NCBI GenBank assembly: GCA_034231615.1 | Contig: CM067318.1 | Location: 36,923,382 to 36,987,381, forward strand | DNA length: 64,000 nt | Direction: 5' to 3' | Origin: Meghimatium bilineatum | Taxonomy: Eukaryota > Mollusca > Gastropoda > Stylommatophora > Philomycidae | In this document: piece by piece, positions 21,298 through 40,221 of the stretch | Layout: each line of letters begins with the position of its first letter | Position numbering within the stretch: the first letter of the stretch is position 1 | Notes under the pieces: model-generated | What the model was told of the DNA's origin: nothing | The model's database searches: none | Seen by the model: the letters and a program-made list of their open reading frames with translations, nothing else | Position numbers and translations under genes: made by a program

Positions 21298-22161
21298 GCG
21301 TTCAAGAGCACAGTTGTTGAGATAGATAACAATGGAGATGGAACACATTTTGATTTCTCCATGTATGCTCCTGTTGGATAAGAACACCTTTTAAGAAGGA
21401 ACACTTACAAAAATTCTTGTAGTGGAAGTCTATTATCAAATTACATTGTAAGTACATTATAAATTCACCATATTGTTTTTCATTGTTGTAGAAACATTAC
21501 TGTTTAGTGACATCTCTTCTTTGCTTATTTGATTGGAATTCTTCCAAGTCAATATTCATACGGAGTCAATAAGAAACACATTGACATGTCTACATAATTA
21601 CTTGATTGTAAATTGTAGTTAACCTGACTCTTAAATGTTGAATCTTTTAAGACAATTAACTGTTCATATTTTCCTGATTTGACAATTTATAATTCATCCG
21701 TATGTGCCATATTCCACAGCAATGTTTAGTACCAATCGTCTTGATACAATTGATTTATGTACTGGTGAGTTGATGTTATTCATGTTATTCTCAACCTATG
21801 CACATTCTAATATTAAAAGTGATGAGATTAGAAGTGGCTGTTGTCTTGGTAATCCCTCCAATCATCGTTATCATGTGCCACGTAGACTAGGGTAGGCAAT
21901 CATGGATTTCCACAACTCTCACTTTCTCTAGTATTTCGTATCAGGATTTTGTTGGCCTCTTGACATGACTCGATATTTAGGGACTACTATCTCATATTTA
22001 CTTCAACATTTTTCCTCCATTTCTCTTGCCTTCTATCTTGCTCATTGCAACTATATTCTCCAAGCATCTCATAATGTGTCCAACAAATAATGATTGTCTC
22101 TATGTAATATTATTAAGCAATAATGCATAATGCCATCCATATTTTGTCAATTTTAACCAGT
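21298..22161. other. Unassigned
   Basis: No recognisable gene or repeat. A 63-codon frame at 21704 has no domain. Confidence 0.35.
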
Positions 22162-22378
22162 GTTGCCGGGGCCTGAAAGGGTGCACAGAATAGCAACACT
22201 GTTTACCTTCCATGCAAGTCATAAGAGGTGACTAAAGAGGTTATAAAGGGTTGGAGTTGGTTGTCCGATCCCATATAGGGCCAAAGTGTCCCAGAAGACA
22301 TACTGAAGTCGATGTGTCAGACAGAAAAAGGCACAGATATCACAGCAAAGCTGTAAACTATGACAATGCAATCCGTTA
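22162..22378 (+). repeat. SINE family A copy, 3'-truncated
   Basis: Head gtgttgccggggcctgaaag, accttccatgcaagtcataa, actgaagtcgatgtgtcaga, ctgtaaactatgacaatgca; then poly-A instead of the usual end. Confidence 0.88.
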
Positions 22379-23099
22379 AAAAAAAATCAAAGTTGGAACA
22401 ATGTAACATTATTATCATAAATCTTGATTGGATTTTGTATTTCCCCAACTTATTATTGAGACAGGTACCCATTGACAGCTGAGGTAAAACACGAGTACCT
22501 GTCCAAAATTACTGTACATATATATTGTTATGCCAGCTCTGATTCACTTGTAACCTTTCTATGCCTGGATTTATGAAATAAAAGACCATGTTCTGTATTT
22601 TAATTGTATATTTCTTGCTGCTTTGACATTAAGTTTGTAGTGATTGGAGATGTTAAGTTTCATTAAGAGGTTATCCATAAATTACATCAACACTTTGTTC
22701 ATTCCATCCCGTCATACCCTTGTCAAAAACGTTTTGAGAATTCAGGGATCACCCCTAACCTGCTTAACTATATCCAAAATTTCCCCTCTACTAAAAACTT
22801 TTAGCAGAAAAAGTGAGGAAAAAAACCGACATAATTTTTTCATATATTTAGAAAAAAATTTCAAATTCACATAATTTAATTGTTGTATAACAAGTTTTGT
22901 TGACATCAACTTATATCAAAACTACTGTCAGAAACTCAAAATGTCAAACCCCTTCCCTCCATCTAATTGTTGACATAATTTTTGGAACGCCCCTTATTTA
23001 TCACCATCTACTCTGGGCATTGAGAGTCATTTAACTGAAATCTCTCACAGAGCATGATTTGAAAGGAGTGTTTCACTCATTTCGACAAGACCCATATAT
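22379..23099. other. Unassigned
   Basis: AT-rich; nothing recognised. Confidence 0.35.
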
Positions 23100-24110
23100 A
23101 CTGATAGGAATTATCTTAATGAGTTTGCTTGATCCTGCCAATGTACTCCCACATGAGGTTTCTTAGGCACAGAAGTTGCAAAGAGTTAGGCTATCGGGCG
23201 TGTTTCGCATAGACAGTCCAGGATTACGCAGCATAAAGCAGTGTTGGTAGAACCACTGCACGAAGGCTCCCAAATGCCGAACTAGCGCGAACAATACGCA
23301 GGTCAACATCCTCATCAGTTGTCGTAGTTTGCGATAGAGTCTATTGTCTTTCCCCAGGTGAATGATTGTTGATCGCATTCACACTTGCCGTTAAGCGTAT
23401 GGGTGGGAGCTTAAGCTGTCGTTCTAAGGCCAAATGTGTCGCCAAGGGTTGCGATAGATTGCTGCCGAGATAATACACACTTAATGGCAGCATTGAGTTT
23501 CTGTCCCTCTACAGTGATTACTGGTTCAGTGTAGGGGGCACCTGGTGTTGGTTGATACATTGCTAATGTATTCGCGGTGCTGATGGTGAGATCGAACTCA
23601 TCACAGGCCAGAGAAAAGAGGTCCATGCTGTCATGTATGTCTTTCAGACTGGTAGCGTTGAGTGCACAATCGTCGGTGAATAAGAGGTCGCGAACAATGA
23701 CCGTCTTAGTTTTGGTCTTCGCCTTCAATCTACTAAGGTTGAATAGCCCTCCATCATCTTGATAGTGAAAGCAAATTCCTGCACTGTTATTCCGGAAGGC
23801 ATCATTTAACATGACAGACCATGCTGAGGAGCCAGGATGCAACCCTGGTTGACACCATTAGTTACTGGAAATAAGAGTTGAGTGTGCGCCGTCATCTTGC
23901 ACACAGGCTATCATACCATCATGGAATTGGCGAACCATGTTGGTGAATTTTCCAAGACATCGAAATTTAGCATGATCTTCCTTAGTCTTTCACGATTTAC
24001 GATGTCGAATACCTTAGTTAGGTCGACAAATGTGATATAGAGACCAATGGTCTGTCCGCGACACGTTTCCTGTAGTTGTCTGGCAGTGAATATCATGTCA
24101 ACCGTGCCCG
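23100..24110 (-). pseudogene. RTE/CR1-type LINE reverse transcriptase fragment
   Basis: Minus-strand pieces of one reverse transcriptase in the correct order: FTARQLQETCRGQTIGLYI, FVDLTKVFDIVNRERLRKI (24096-23930), SVMLNDAFRNNSAGI and DGGLFNLSRLKAKTKTKT (about 23820-23700), the catalytic-box region LLFTDDCALNATS (FTDD instead of FADD), then STANTLAMYQPTPGAPYTEP, and by about 23300 RASSAFGSLRAVVLPTLLYA. Frameshifts separate the pieces. It has no RNase H. The same family recurs at 42870-45500. Clade choice between RTE-like and CR1-like is uncertain. Confidence 0.85.
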
Positions 24111-24300
24111 ATTGATGCCAGCACCTTGAATTGTGATGGGGTTTAGTTCAGCCATCAAGGGCTGGAAACTAAGACTGGTCGGGTAGGCCCATTCGAGCAA
24201 AACCTCAGTCCTGCCCATGTAAGCAGGGGGTTGAAGACGGATACAACCAGCCAAAAGGCGCACAATTAATCAGGATATCACGTACAAGACACAATGGGAA
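24111..24300 (+). repeat. LINE 5' UTR-like segment shared with 55545-55655
   Basis: tttagttcagccatcaaggg, ctggaaactaagactggtcg and cagtcctgcccatgtaagca match cttagtccagccaacatagg..., ctggaaactaagattggtca and cagtcctgcccaagcaagct at 55565-55655. Bases 24232-24300 (gaagacggatac, gccaaaaggcgcac, aagacacaatgg) resemble the body of SINE A/B. Confidence 0.5.
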
Positions 24301-25480
24301 CTGTCTATATCTAATAATAGCTATGGTGCATGCCCTGTGACGGACGTTCAGGCAGGGACGGTGCCGGGCCCTATACTTCGAAAGGACTCAACTACAATTA
24401 CGAGGTCCTTCTCAGTCGCTCCAAAGAGCCAGAAGGCAAGAGAATAGAGCTACTGGCCAAACAAACCAACGACTAATAAAAATAATACACTAGCATTCTG
24501 AGGGTGTCAACAGCAAAAGAGATGGATACAGTAAAAATTTGGAGCTTGAAAATATCCTATGTGATAAACAAGTTCATGTATGCTGTATTCAAGAAACGCA
24601 CATCAGCAGCGATATAGCCTAAAAATCAGAGGCTACCATTACTACCTATTAGACCGAAAGGACAGACAAAATGGTAGAATTCTTGTCAGCTGGAAGTGTA
24701 TATGGAGGGGGCAGAATGCTAGATGCTCCACCTAAAAACAGACCGTGCAAAATTCTATCTCCTGAACTACTACTGCCCAAATGATAGACAATTGGAACCA
24801 GACACAATCCCAGAAAAAGAGAGACTTATGGTGTGTGTTGACTTCAACAGTCACTCAGAGCTGGGGCTACGATCACATGGACAGGAGAGATAATGCACTT
24901 GAGAGCTGGCAGGATGAAAATAAGCTCATACTTATTAACCAGCCAGCAGACTCACCAACCTTCTACTCGAGAGCATGACACACCACGTGTACACCAGACC
25001 TGACATTCCACTAACTAGGCCTTGAATGGAACATCGCACAAGTCATTGAAAGCAGCTTGGAGGTAGTGATCACAAACCCTTTTTTTTAAAATCCACAATG
25101 AATTTATCAAGGACCTTGTCAAGGCAACACACTCTAGGTGGAACTATAAAAGGGCAGACTGAAAAATGTACCAGCATTTAACCAGTGTTTTAGCTAAGGA
25201 CATACCGCCGAAGACGGATGTGTCGGGCCATTGGCGCAAATAAAACGGCGACACAACGCATTTCCATTCTCTGGACTACATCCTCCTGGGAATCTAATAG
25301 GACCATGGATCTGCTACAAGAGATATCCAGCGGGAGTTTGAGAATGAACGCTGAAGAAGAAGAAGCTAAGGACATAAACGTGGACCAAGACATCACTAGA
25401 GTAGTGAGTGAACTTAATAGATGCATACTAAATATTGCTAGTAAAACCATACCCAGAAATACAGCTGCTCGTGCTGTGTC
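24301..25480 (+). pseudogene. I-group LINE: AP-like endonuclease region
   Basis: The endonuclease half of ORF2, read with frame changes. Seen: KILYWN-like start lost, then VCCIQETHISSDIA (about 24580-24618), GYHYYLLDRKDRQNGRILVS (about 24633-24692), LNYYCPNDRQLE, MVCVDFNSHSE (about 24827-24860), SWQDENKLILINQPADSPTF and PDLTFH. These match APE-type endonuclease motifs (QETH, DFN..., PDL). Stops and shifts make it inactive. A SINE-B copy interrupts the linker after it at 25205-25363; the reading frame resumes on the other side as NVDQDITRVVSELNRCILN. Confidence 0.8.
25205..25363 (+). repeat. SINE family B inside a LINE, 13-bp target duplication
   Basis: Near-identical to the copy at 13861-14027. 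Flanked by agctaaggacata at 25192-25204 and 25364-25376. The LINE frame runs into the left copy and out of the right copy, so the empty site is obvious. Confidence 0.95.
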
Positions 25481-26290
25481 CCTGGCAAACATTTTTGGGG
25501 ATCGTGTCTGTGAATGTGGAAGTAGTGTAAAACAAGAATTGACTGCAAAAAAGACATGCAATATCTCCGCCACCTTTGCGATAACATATAGCGTCACTGT
25601 CGACACACAGTGATACAAGACAGTCCGGCTGGAGCATTGGAAGGGCAGCCACTAAAAATGTCACGAAATTGGTAGATGTCATGATAAATAGCGAAAGTCG
25701 GTGCACTAGTCTTCATAAAGATAACATATGGAGTACAATGATAGTGAAGCACTGTGTTAGAGGGCATCGCCATGTGCAAATAGAACGGAAGTTTTGTTCA
25801 GCTAGAGAAAAAAAACTTCGAGAAAAAGCTTTTATTCCCCAATGTTCTAAAATATGCGTAGAGATTTAAACTTGGATGAGGGTTTCACAATGTCAGTGAT
25901 TGACACCTCTGCTAAGAGGACGAACGAATCCGCGCCCAACTCTACTGTCGAAGCTCTCATAGATTGGGCATATACCGGAATCATTCTCGCAGAGAAAACA
26001 AGGCTCAGTATCCGATGGGAACAGGCACACCACTTCTAAATACGCGAGACGCATTCATTGGCAGCGGATACCTCGTTTAAGAAAGATGTATTCGGCCCGG
26101 TCTTAATTCATGATTACTGCCTCCTTGGAGATTCCCACCCAGGGACATGTTTTAGCTTGAAAAGTCCAAGGGCACAGTGGATGATAAACCGTCACCGCGT
26201 AGAATCGATTCACATTCGCCGTCATGGTGACAGATAGGAAGACTGTCTCAGGCTAAGGAAGTCCACCCAAATTAAATGCATACCGAAAAC
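25480..26290. other. Unidentified ~0.8 kb segment replacing the LINE RT core
   Basis: Between the endonuclease linker and the reverse-transcriptase thumb, the expected fingers/palm (including YADD) is missing and this sequence stands in its place. It resembles nothing else in the window. A frame at 25854-26037 contains EALIDWAYTGIILAE, reminiscent of a BTB/POZ domain (ALI.YAYTG), but the rest is not convincing. Confidence 0.4.
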
Positions 26291-27900
26291 GGATATGCTA
26301 GGCGTTTTGTATAAAAAATACAAAAGGCAGCAGGCAGCATGGGCAGATAAATGGATGGTAAAGATCAATGCTGAAAAGTCCCCATCAACTCTTCTACTCT
26401 CTCAAATAAGGACAAAGCAGGAGAGATAAAACTCGGAAATGTGCATATCCAAACAGAAGACGAGCCGGTGTACTTGGGCACTGCGCTAGATAAGAGACTG
26501 ACATGGAGGTCTCACAGTGAAAAAATAGAAGTAAAGGCAAGAAAGAAACTTGCCTTCCTGAGGAAATTGGCAGGAACAAACTTGAGGGTCAATGAGGCAA
26601 CCGTAAAGAAGGTATATACAGGTGCAATTAGACCAGTAATAGAATATAGATCAACAGCATGGACTTCAGCAGCCAAATCCCATCGACAAGCCCTGAACAA
26701 GGTACAAAATCAAGCACTTCGCCTTATGACAGGTGCCATGAAGACCTCTCCCATAAATGAAATGGGAAAAAATTACAGGTATCACCCCTTAACAAACAGG
26801 AGAGACACTAAAACCATGGTCCATGCAGAAAAGTACAAGCGCATGCCAGCACATCCAATGAGGTGCAAATACAGTGACCTAGCCAGTGGAAGACTGAAGA
26901 GGAGCAGTTTTATACGCCAATCCAAAAAAAAACTAAGCAGAGAATATAAGGAAGAACTACCAGACATAATAAGAAATATAACACCAACACTTTTTCTAGT
27001 TCCGTGGGAGCAATACCCAAATCTCACTACAAAAAATCTTAGAACCACCATAAACAACTACCACACTATGATAGAACTGAATAATCTCCAAAAGAAAACA
27101 ATAGTATACAACATGATTGAAGATATGTACCCCAGAGAAGCATGGATACAAGTATATACCAACGGATCAGCAATCAGAACAGTGAAGAATGGAGGTGCTA
27201 GCGTGTACATAAATATCCAGAAAAAGAAAATGAATCCACATGTTCACCAACTGGAATATTCTGCCCCAACTATTCTGCAGAAGTACATTCTTTAAAGATT
27301 GCTGCAGACATAATTAAAAACACAACACGCCAATGACAACAGGTGGTATTTCTTACTCATGCTATGTCTGTCCTACAAGCCCTTGAGAGCGGTAAACTGC
27401 TAGACCTGAAGGAAGCCATGCGAGAAGTGAGCGTCCAAAGAAGAGTAATACTACAGTGGATACCATCCCAATGTGACATACCAGGAAATGAAGAGGCAGA
27501 TAGACTGGCAAAGGATGGAGCAACACAAGAACAAAAAGTCCAAGAAATCACCTACCAAGAAAAGAGAACCCTCATCAAAGCCATCAGGAAAGTCGACCAC
27601 CCAAAAGACAATTACCACTATCTCGACAGAGCAGAGCAGAGCAGATCTTTCGCCTCAAAACAGGACACAAACATTCACTTAAATAGACTAAGACTGGTCC
27701 CATCACCTCTGTGCCCTTGTGGACAGGCAGCACAGACCGTTAAACATATCATACAAGACTGCAATATACTAAACCAGTTAAGGGAAGAACACTGACCCAC
27801 GGAGATGGATATTCCACAGAAAGTTGTATGGGAGCACCAGGAGCATTCAAATACAGCAGAATTTATTAAGAAAACAGGACTTGCTGTGTAGACATGTCAA
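26291..27900 (+). pseudogene. I-group LINE: RT thumb, RNase H and knuckle
   Basis: C-terminal half of an ORF2 of the same group as 9667-12126 but another subfamily. Seen: AAWADKWMVKINAEKS, VYLGTALDKRLTWRSHSEKI, KARKKLAFLRKLAGT, KVQNQALRLMTGAMKTSPIN, RRDTKTMVHAEKYKRMPAHP, RLKRSSFIRQSKKK. RNase H is degenerate: VYTNGSA (Asp to Asn), VFLTHAMSVL (Asp to His) and WIPSQCDIPGNEEADRLAKD (His to Gln). CPCGQAAQTVKHIIQDC is the knuckle. A frameshift/deletion lies at about 27235-27340. The 3' end gtagacatgtcaaactgcga, acgagaagaagacg matches the 12.1 kb LINE end. Confidence 0.9.
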
Positions 27901-27935
27901 ACTGCGAACGAGAAGAAGACGATCTATAAGTGCAG

Positions 27936-27951
27936 TGGGGGGGGGGGGGGG
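27936..27951. repeat. G homopolymer
   Basis: A 14-15 base G run, at the 3' edge of the minus-strand LINE fragment that starts at 28760. Confidence 0.9.
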
Positions 27952-28760
27952 GTGGTTGAATTCTGTCACTTTAAGGTACAACCAAACTTGTGCTACCTGA
28001 TGTCGCACTCTAATGCTGGGGAGATGAAGCAGAAATCTCATAGCAGAGATGGGTGTATCTCTAGAACATCCCAGTACCGCTCCCATTGCCTCATTTTGGA
28101 CTTTTTTGCAATCTATCGACCTGTGTTTGTGACAGTGTTAGTAGGCAGTGTTAATAGCACCATCACTTGTGTGTTTGAGAACCCCATGAATTGCGAGCGA
28201 TTAGCTCCTACTTCCTATGTTCAGTTGGGTGGTTTTTCTTAGCTTTCTTTCATACTCAGGAGACTTCAGGTTTCCGCTTAGTGTAATACCTTTTGAAGAA
28301 GCCGTCTACTCAGAGGGAGTCTGCACCATCACTTGTAGAAGCAGAAACAGTACCCATTGCGGCATGTCGAAGGTCGCCATAACCTTGATCCATCTCTTAG
28401 CCTTCTGAATCATATTTGTGATGTGTTTATTGAATGAAAGTCTTCTATCAAAGATTATCCCAAGATATTTAAGGTCCTGTTCTCTTTCAATGAATGAGCC
28501 CATGCAACAGACAGCTGGCAGCGTGTCACTGACCAGATTATTATTTAAGGTGTTCAAAAGGTGATTAAGGTTTAAGAAGAGGGTGGGTGGTTTATTATAT
28601 CCAGTATATCCAAACTGTCAATAACACGACACATAATGTGACACAGCTCATTCCGTTCTGCGGACTACACTCTACATGGTGATGTATCATATGCAAAATC
28701 AAGAGGTTTAACATTGTCGGTAGTGAATTTAGAGTTGTGCATCTACATGGCGTAGTCTAT
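27952..28760 (-). pseudogene. RNase H-type LINE, RT thumb fragment with an insert
   Basis: Minus strand from a decayed F-A-D-D-like box (KPLDFAYDTSP, about 28735-28690) through DLKYLGIIFDRRLSFNKHIT, MIQKAKRWIKVMATFDMPQW (28490-28370) to a post-thumb block GCSRDTPISAMRFLLHLPSI (about 28065-28010). The thumb is interrupted by a 152-bp family C copy (28171-28322). A small SINE-A-like scrap lies at 28630-28680. Confidence 0.7.
28171..28322 (+). repeat. Family C repeat, complete, 14-bp target duplication
   Basis: 152 bp between gcaccatcacttgt at 28157-28170 and again at 28323-28336. Defines the family's ends: gtgtttgagaaccccatgaa at one side, ctactcagagggagtct at the other. Similar sequence at 4150, 18000, 36678, 38215 and 39275. 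Confidence 0.85.
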
Positions 28761-28779
28761 TTATTTACTGTTAGTTAGT

Positions 28780-29645
28780 CGTTGGATCATCGTCACTGCA
28801 CTCTGGACAAGTCCATAGGTGCTCAGATCACTCATTGAGTGTAGCCACCATTACACGTTGACTGACGGTCCCAGTACGCAGTTGATTGACCATCGTTCTT
28901 TCTTGCCCACGAAACCGCTCCTTTCTAGCGACACCATATTTCAAACCAAATTCCTTTATTCTAGTCATGGAACAAGAGTCATCGTCACTTATACAATTTT
29001 GTTCGTGCGTTTTCATGTAGGGCGTTCAAAATATCTGCTCGATCTATATCCACCAACCGGCGTAGTAGCAGCCTGTGCAACCAACTTATCTGCTCTCTCA
29101 TTACCCTGGATTCCCGCATGCCCCGGCACAAAAATTAAAGTCACTTTACGCATACAGGAATTCTTCACTGCATCCAGCCACTGTTCCCGAATGTACCCCG
29201 CCTGAACTCTCACAATCATGCTCATCGAGTCACTGAGTATGCAGGCATGCTCGCAGATTGTCTGTGAGCACACCCATTTCAAAGTTTTGGTTACTGCCAA
29301 AATCTCCATTGGCATACTGCTTGTCGTCTGAGCGAATGCACCACTTTCCTCTGTGATGGTCTCCCCCCACCTTTGAGCCGTGAAGGCTCAGGCACTCCTG
29401 ATGTGTCTCTCAACCGACCTATCTGTATTTATAATCATATAACCCTTTCCTGGAATTTTCACCGATCAGAGCGAGTACCTCCGACTCCACCACTGTCGGA
29501 CACCATTCCCGGCATTCTCTATTGAGTGTTATTATTACTATGAAGGCTGTCGGACAATTTAAGGGCGCACGACTCCATTCCGCACCAGGTAGTACATCTA
29601 ATCTGCATACACTCTGTATAATATCCCCTGCACGTCGCATCCACG
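28780..29645 (-). pseudogene. RNase H-type LINE, linker, RNase H and C-terminus
   Basis: Minus-strand order: linker VLPGAEWSRAPLNCPTAF, ECREWCPTVVESEVLALIGE (29600-29440); RNase H with EILAVTKTLKWV, HACILSDSMSMI, LIFVPGHAGIQGNERADKL (29310-29080); C-terminal tail RFRGQERTMVNQLRTGTVS, ending in a stop at 28828-28830. The first RNase H Asp block is degraded. It is followed on the same strand by the thumb fragment of a second copy (28760-27952), so two truncated copies stand head to tail. Confidence 0.85.
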
Positions 29646-30061
29646 ACTTTCCTCTCTAAGTCGACTGCCTTTCACTTTGAGAATTTCAGGGTGTTGAGGA
29701 TGTTCTTTATCAGCGGTGATTTGTAAGTAGTCCTGCGCCCTGCAGATTTGTATTCTTTGCTTTGCAGTTGGGCAATCCAGTAAGCATCACATAGCCCGTG
29801 CCGACGTATCTTATTTACTGTGTTCAAAGGGAGATAAAAACAATTAAGTTAACAATGCGACTTTTGCCATCATCATCATTAAGTGCCGTTTCCGCAACGA
29901 ATGTTGGCTGCAACAGATTTCCAACATCCCCTGTCTCTTGTTTTGGTGGTGCACTCTGCTAGACTGTAACCTGTCCATCTTGTAATGTTACTCTCCCAGG
30001 CGATTGTATCTCTGTCTACCTCTTGCTCGCTTCCCTTACTCTCAAATAAGGTCTTCCTTCA
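29646..30061. other. Repeat-like, function unknown
   Basis: tgcactctgctagactgtaa, cctgtccatcttgtaatgtt (29950-29990) matches gtgcactaagctagactgta, tctgtctatcttgtgatgtt at 38145-38190. No gene. Confidence 0.4.
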
Positions 30062-30193
30062 ATAATTCTTACAACTGACGGGAATTGAGAATGTGGTTGG
30101 TCAAGTACGGAAAAACATGTTTACTTGTGTTGCAAAGCGATTCGGTGCTGCTAGAACAGACCTGGTTCAATTCCCGTCAGTTGTAAGAATTAT
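30062..30193 (+). repeat. tRNA-like repeat with a perfect 27-bp inverted repeat
   Basis: Arms 30062-30088 and 30167-30193 are exact reverse complements. Inside: ggtcaagtacgg, resembling an A box, and ggttcaattcccg, a good B box partly within the right arm. A related unit without the left arm lies at 57150-57250. Confidence 0.6.
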
Positions 30194-30399
30194 CTTCCGA
30201 CTTTTGTGCCATTCCCTATTTAAAATGCCAGTTTGGCTCCCGACTAAACAAATTGACAATACTATCTATAGTATACCTATACTTTGAGAAATTAGTAATT
30301 AAAATAATCATACTACCTTGTGCATGTGCAAAGCTATTGTGATAATAAGCTTATTTATTTTGAGGGGCTATATAATAAATTTGTATTTTTAAAATACTT

Positions 30400-30534
30400 A
30401 TACTATAATTTGCAACAGCTTAACCGCGAAAAGGTAGTTGTGTACATTGGCCAGTTGGACGAATGTAAGTACAGTTCAGTTACCATTTAATCACGAATAC
30501 ATAATACAGAGATCTTATATCTGAAACCCTCAAG
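30400..30534 (+). other. SKP1: Probable SKP1 5' UTR exon 1 and promoter region
   Basis: The SKP1 ATG directly follows a splice acceptor, so a non-coding first exon is required. The best upstream donor is ctcaag|gtaagtttt at 30534/30535. The transcription start is not determined; no TATA box stands out. Confidence 0.35.
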
Positions 30535-31078
30535 GTAAGTTTTCCGTTTAGATGTTATTGCTTAGGAGTTTGAATAGTAAACAAGTATTGGTAGTATTCA
30601 AAGCGCATGTGTATTGTAAAACTTTGTATGTGTGAGCAGTAATAAACAAAAGGTCAAATTATTTTATGACAATTTGTAACGGTTTTTTGTGTGTATTATT
30701 TGACTTTATTATTATGTATACAAAAATGGCGGTTATCGAGGACACTCCCAACTTAACACAACATTTAACACTCATCAATATTTACTAATTACTGTATTTG
30801 TTTCTTGTATTTGTGTCTTAAAATAATAATATGTTTTCGTTTAGTAAGTCGCATATCAACAAACAACTATTTAATTAAAGATACAAATTAAACCAGGCAA
30901 TAGTCATTCATTGTATTCACACTGACTTAAAAGTAAAAAAAAAAAAAAACAAACTCTTACAACAGACTCATATGGATTCTCATTCATGGCAACATTATTC
31001 ACAGACACCACATGATTCATGAATAGATAGTAAATTCAGAATAATAGTCACAATAGTCCCGTACATACTTCTCATCAA
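30535..31078. other. SKP1 intron 1, AT-rich; nothing recognised
   Basis: Contains an A homopolymer at about 30937-30949. No repeat or gene seen. Confidence 0.4.
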
Positions 31079-31308
31079 CCCCTTCTTCTTCTGCGTTCGT
31101 TCTCAAACTCCTGCAGATTAGCATGATGTAGTCCAGAGAACGGAATGCGTTGTGTCATGGTTTACAGCATTGCTGCGATATCTGCGCCTTGTGGCCTGAC
31201 ATATCCGACTTCAGCATGGCTTTGTGTCACTGACCCTATATGGGATGGGACAGCCTCCTTAGTCCTTTTACGACATGCATGGAAGGTAAACAGTGTTGCT
31301 ATTCCTTG
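31079..31308 (-). repeat. SINE family A, near-consensus
   Basis: Reverse orientation: cccttcttcttctgcgttcg at the tail, gcagattagcatgatgtagt, tggcctgacatatccgactt, and catggaaggtaaacagtgtt at the head. One of the least diverged A copies. Confidence 0.92.
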
Positions 31309-31319
31309 CTATACAATGG

Positions 31320-31362
31320 AGATCTAGCGGGAGTTTGAGAATGAATGCTGAAGAAGAAGAAA
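31320..31362 (+). repeat. SINE family B 3' end
   Basis: gagatctagcgggagtttga, gaatgaatgctgaagaagaa. It abuts the head of the minus-strand A copy, so the pair is bounded on both sides by outward-facing (GAA)n-type tails. Confidence 0.8.
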
Positions 31363-31961
31363 AACCCATAACTCTTCAGGGTTGTAGTGTATCATCATCA
31401 TGATAAAAATTTTGTAGCACAGCTGTATTTTGATGCTACCTTGGTTGCCGACATAGTTAGATCTATGTGAACTTATCTACATAAGAGTTATAAAGAATGC
31501 TAATAATAAGCAGATATGAGCTATTACTGAAAAAAACAACTGATTTCATTAAAATAAAAATAAATGCAAACGGAACAGTTGGGAACAATAAATAGAAGTT
31601 TATTTGTAAACATCCAATTTACTGGTAATTCATATTTTTGTTCATTTAGTTTTTGATTCATAGGACTGATATTTTGAAACATACGATAGTCACTTTTTTC
31701 ATATATGATGGAAAGTTTATTAGCTTACATATGAGGACAATAATAAAGGTCTGTATTTGGTGTGTAGTCAACAAGAAGAGTTGTGTTTGAGGGCAAAATG
31801 ATGTAAAGTGAACAGTTGTGTAAGAGGTCAATATATTTTGAAATATATCTACCATTACATATAACATATATCTTTGCAGAACAACTTTAGCAGGGACTTT
31901 ATAGAAGGAGACCTGCTGTTCTTTACATAAAAGAATGTAACATGCAATTTTTTCCCCCCAG
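31363..31961. other. SKP1 intron 1, 3' part
   Basis: AT-rich, no repeat recognised. Ends with the polypyrimidine tract and acceptor attttttcccccccag at 31961. Confidence 0.5.

Positions 31962-40221
<8,260 letters not shown>

Noticed and set aside
25190-25618. 142- and 131-codon open frames on both strands
   Set aside because: They run through SINE-B and LINE linker sequence; fusion across the insertion is incidental.
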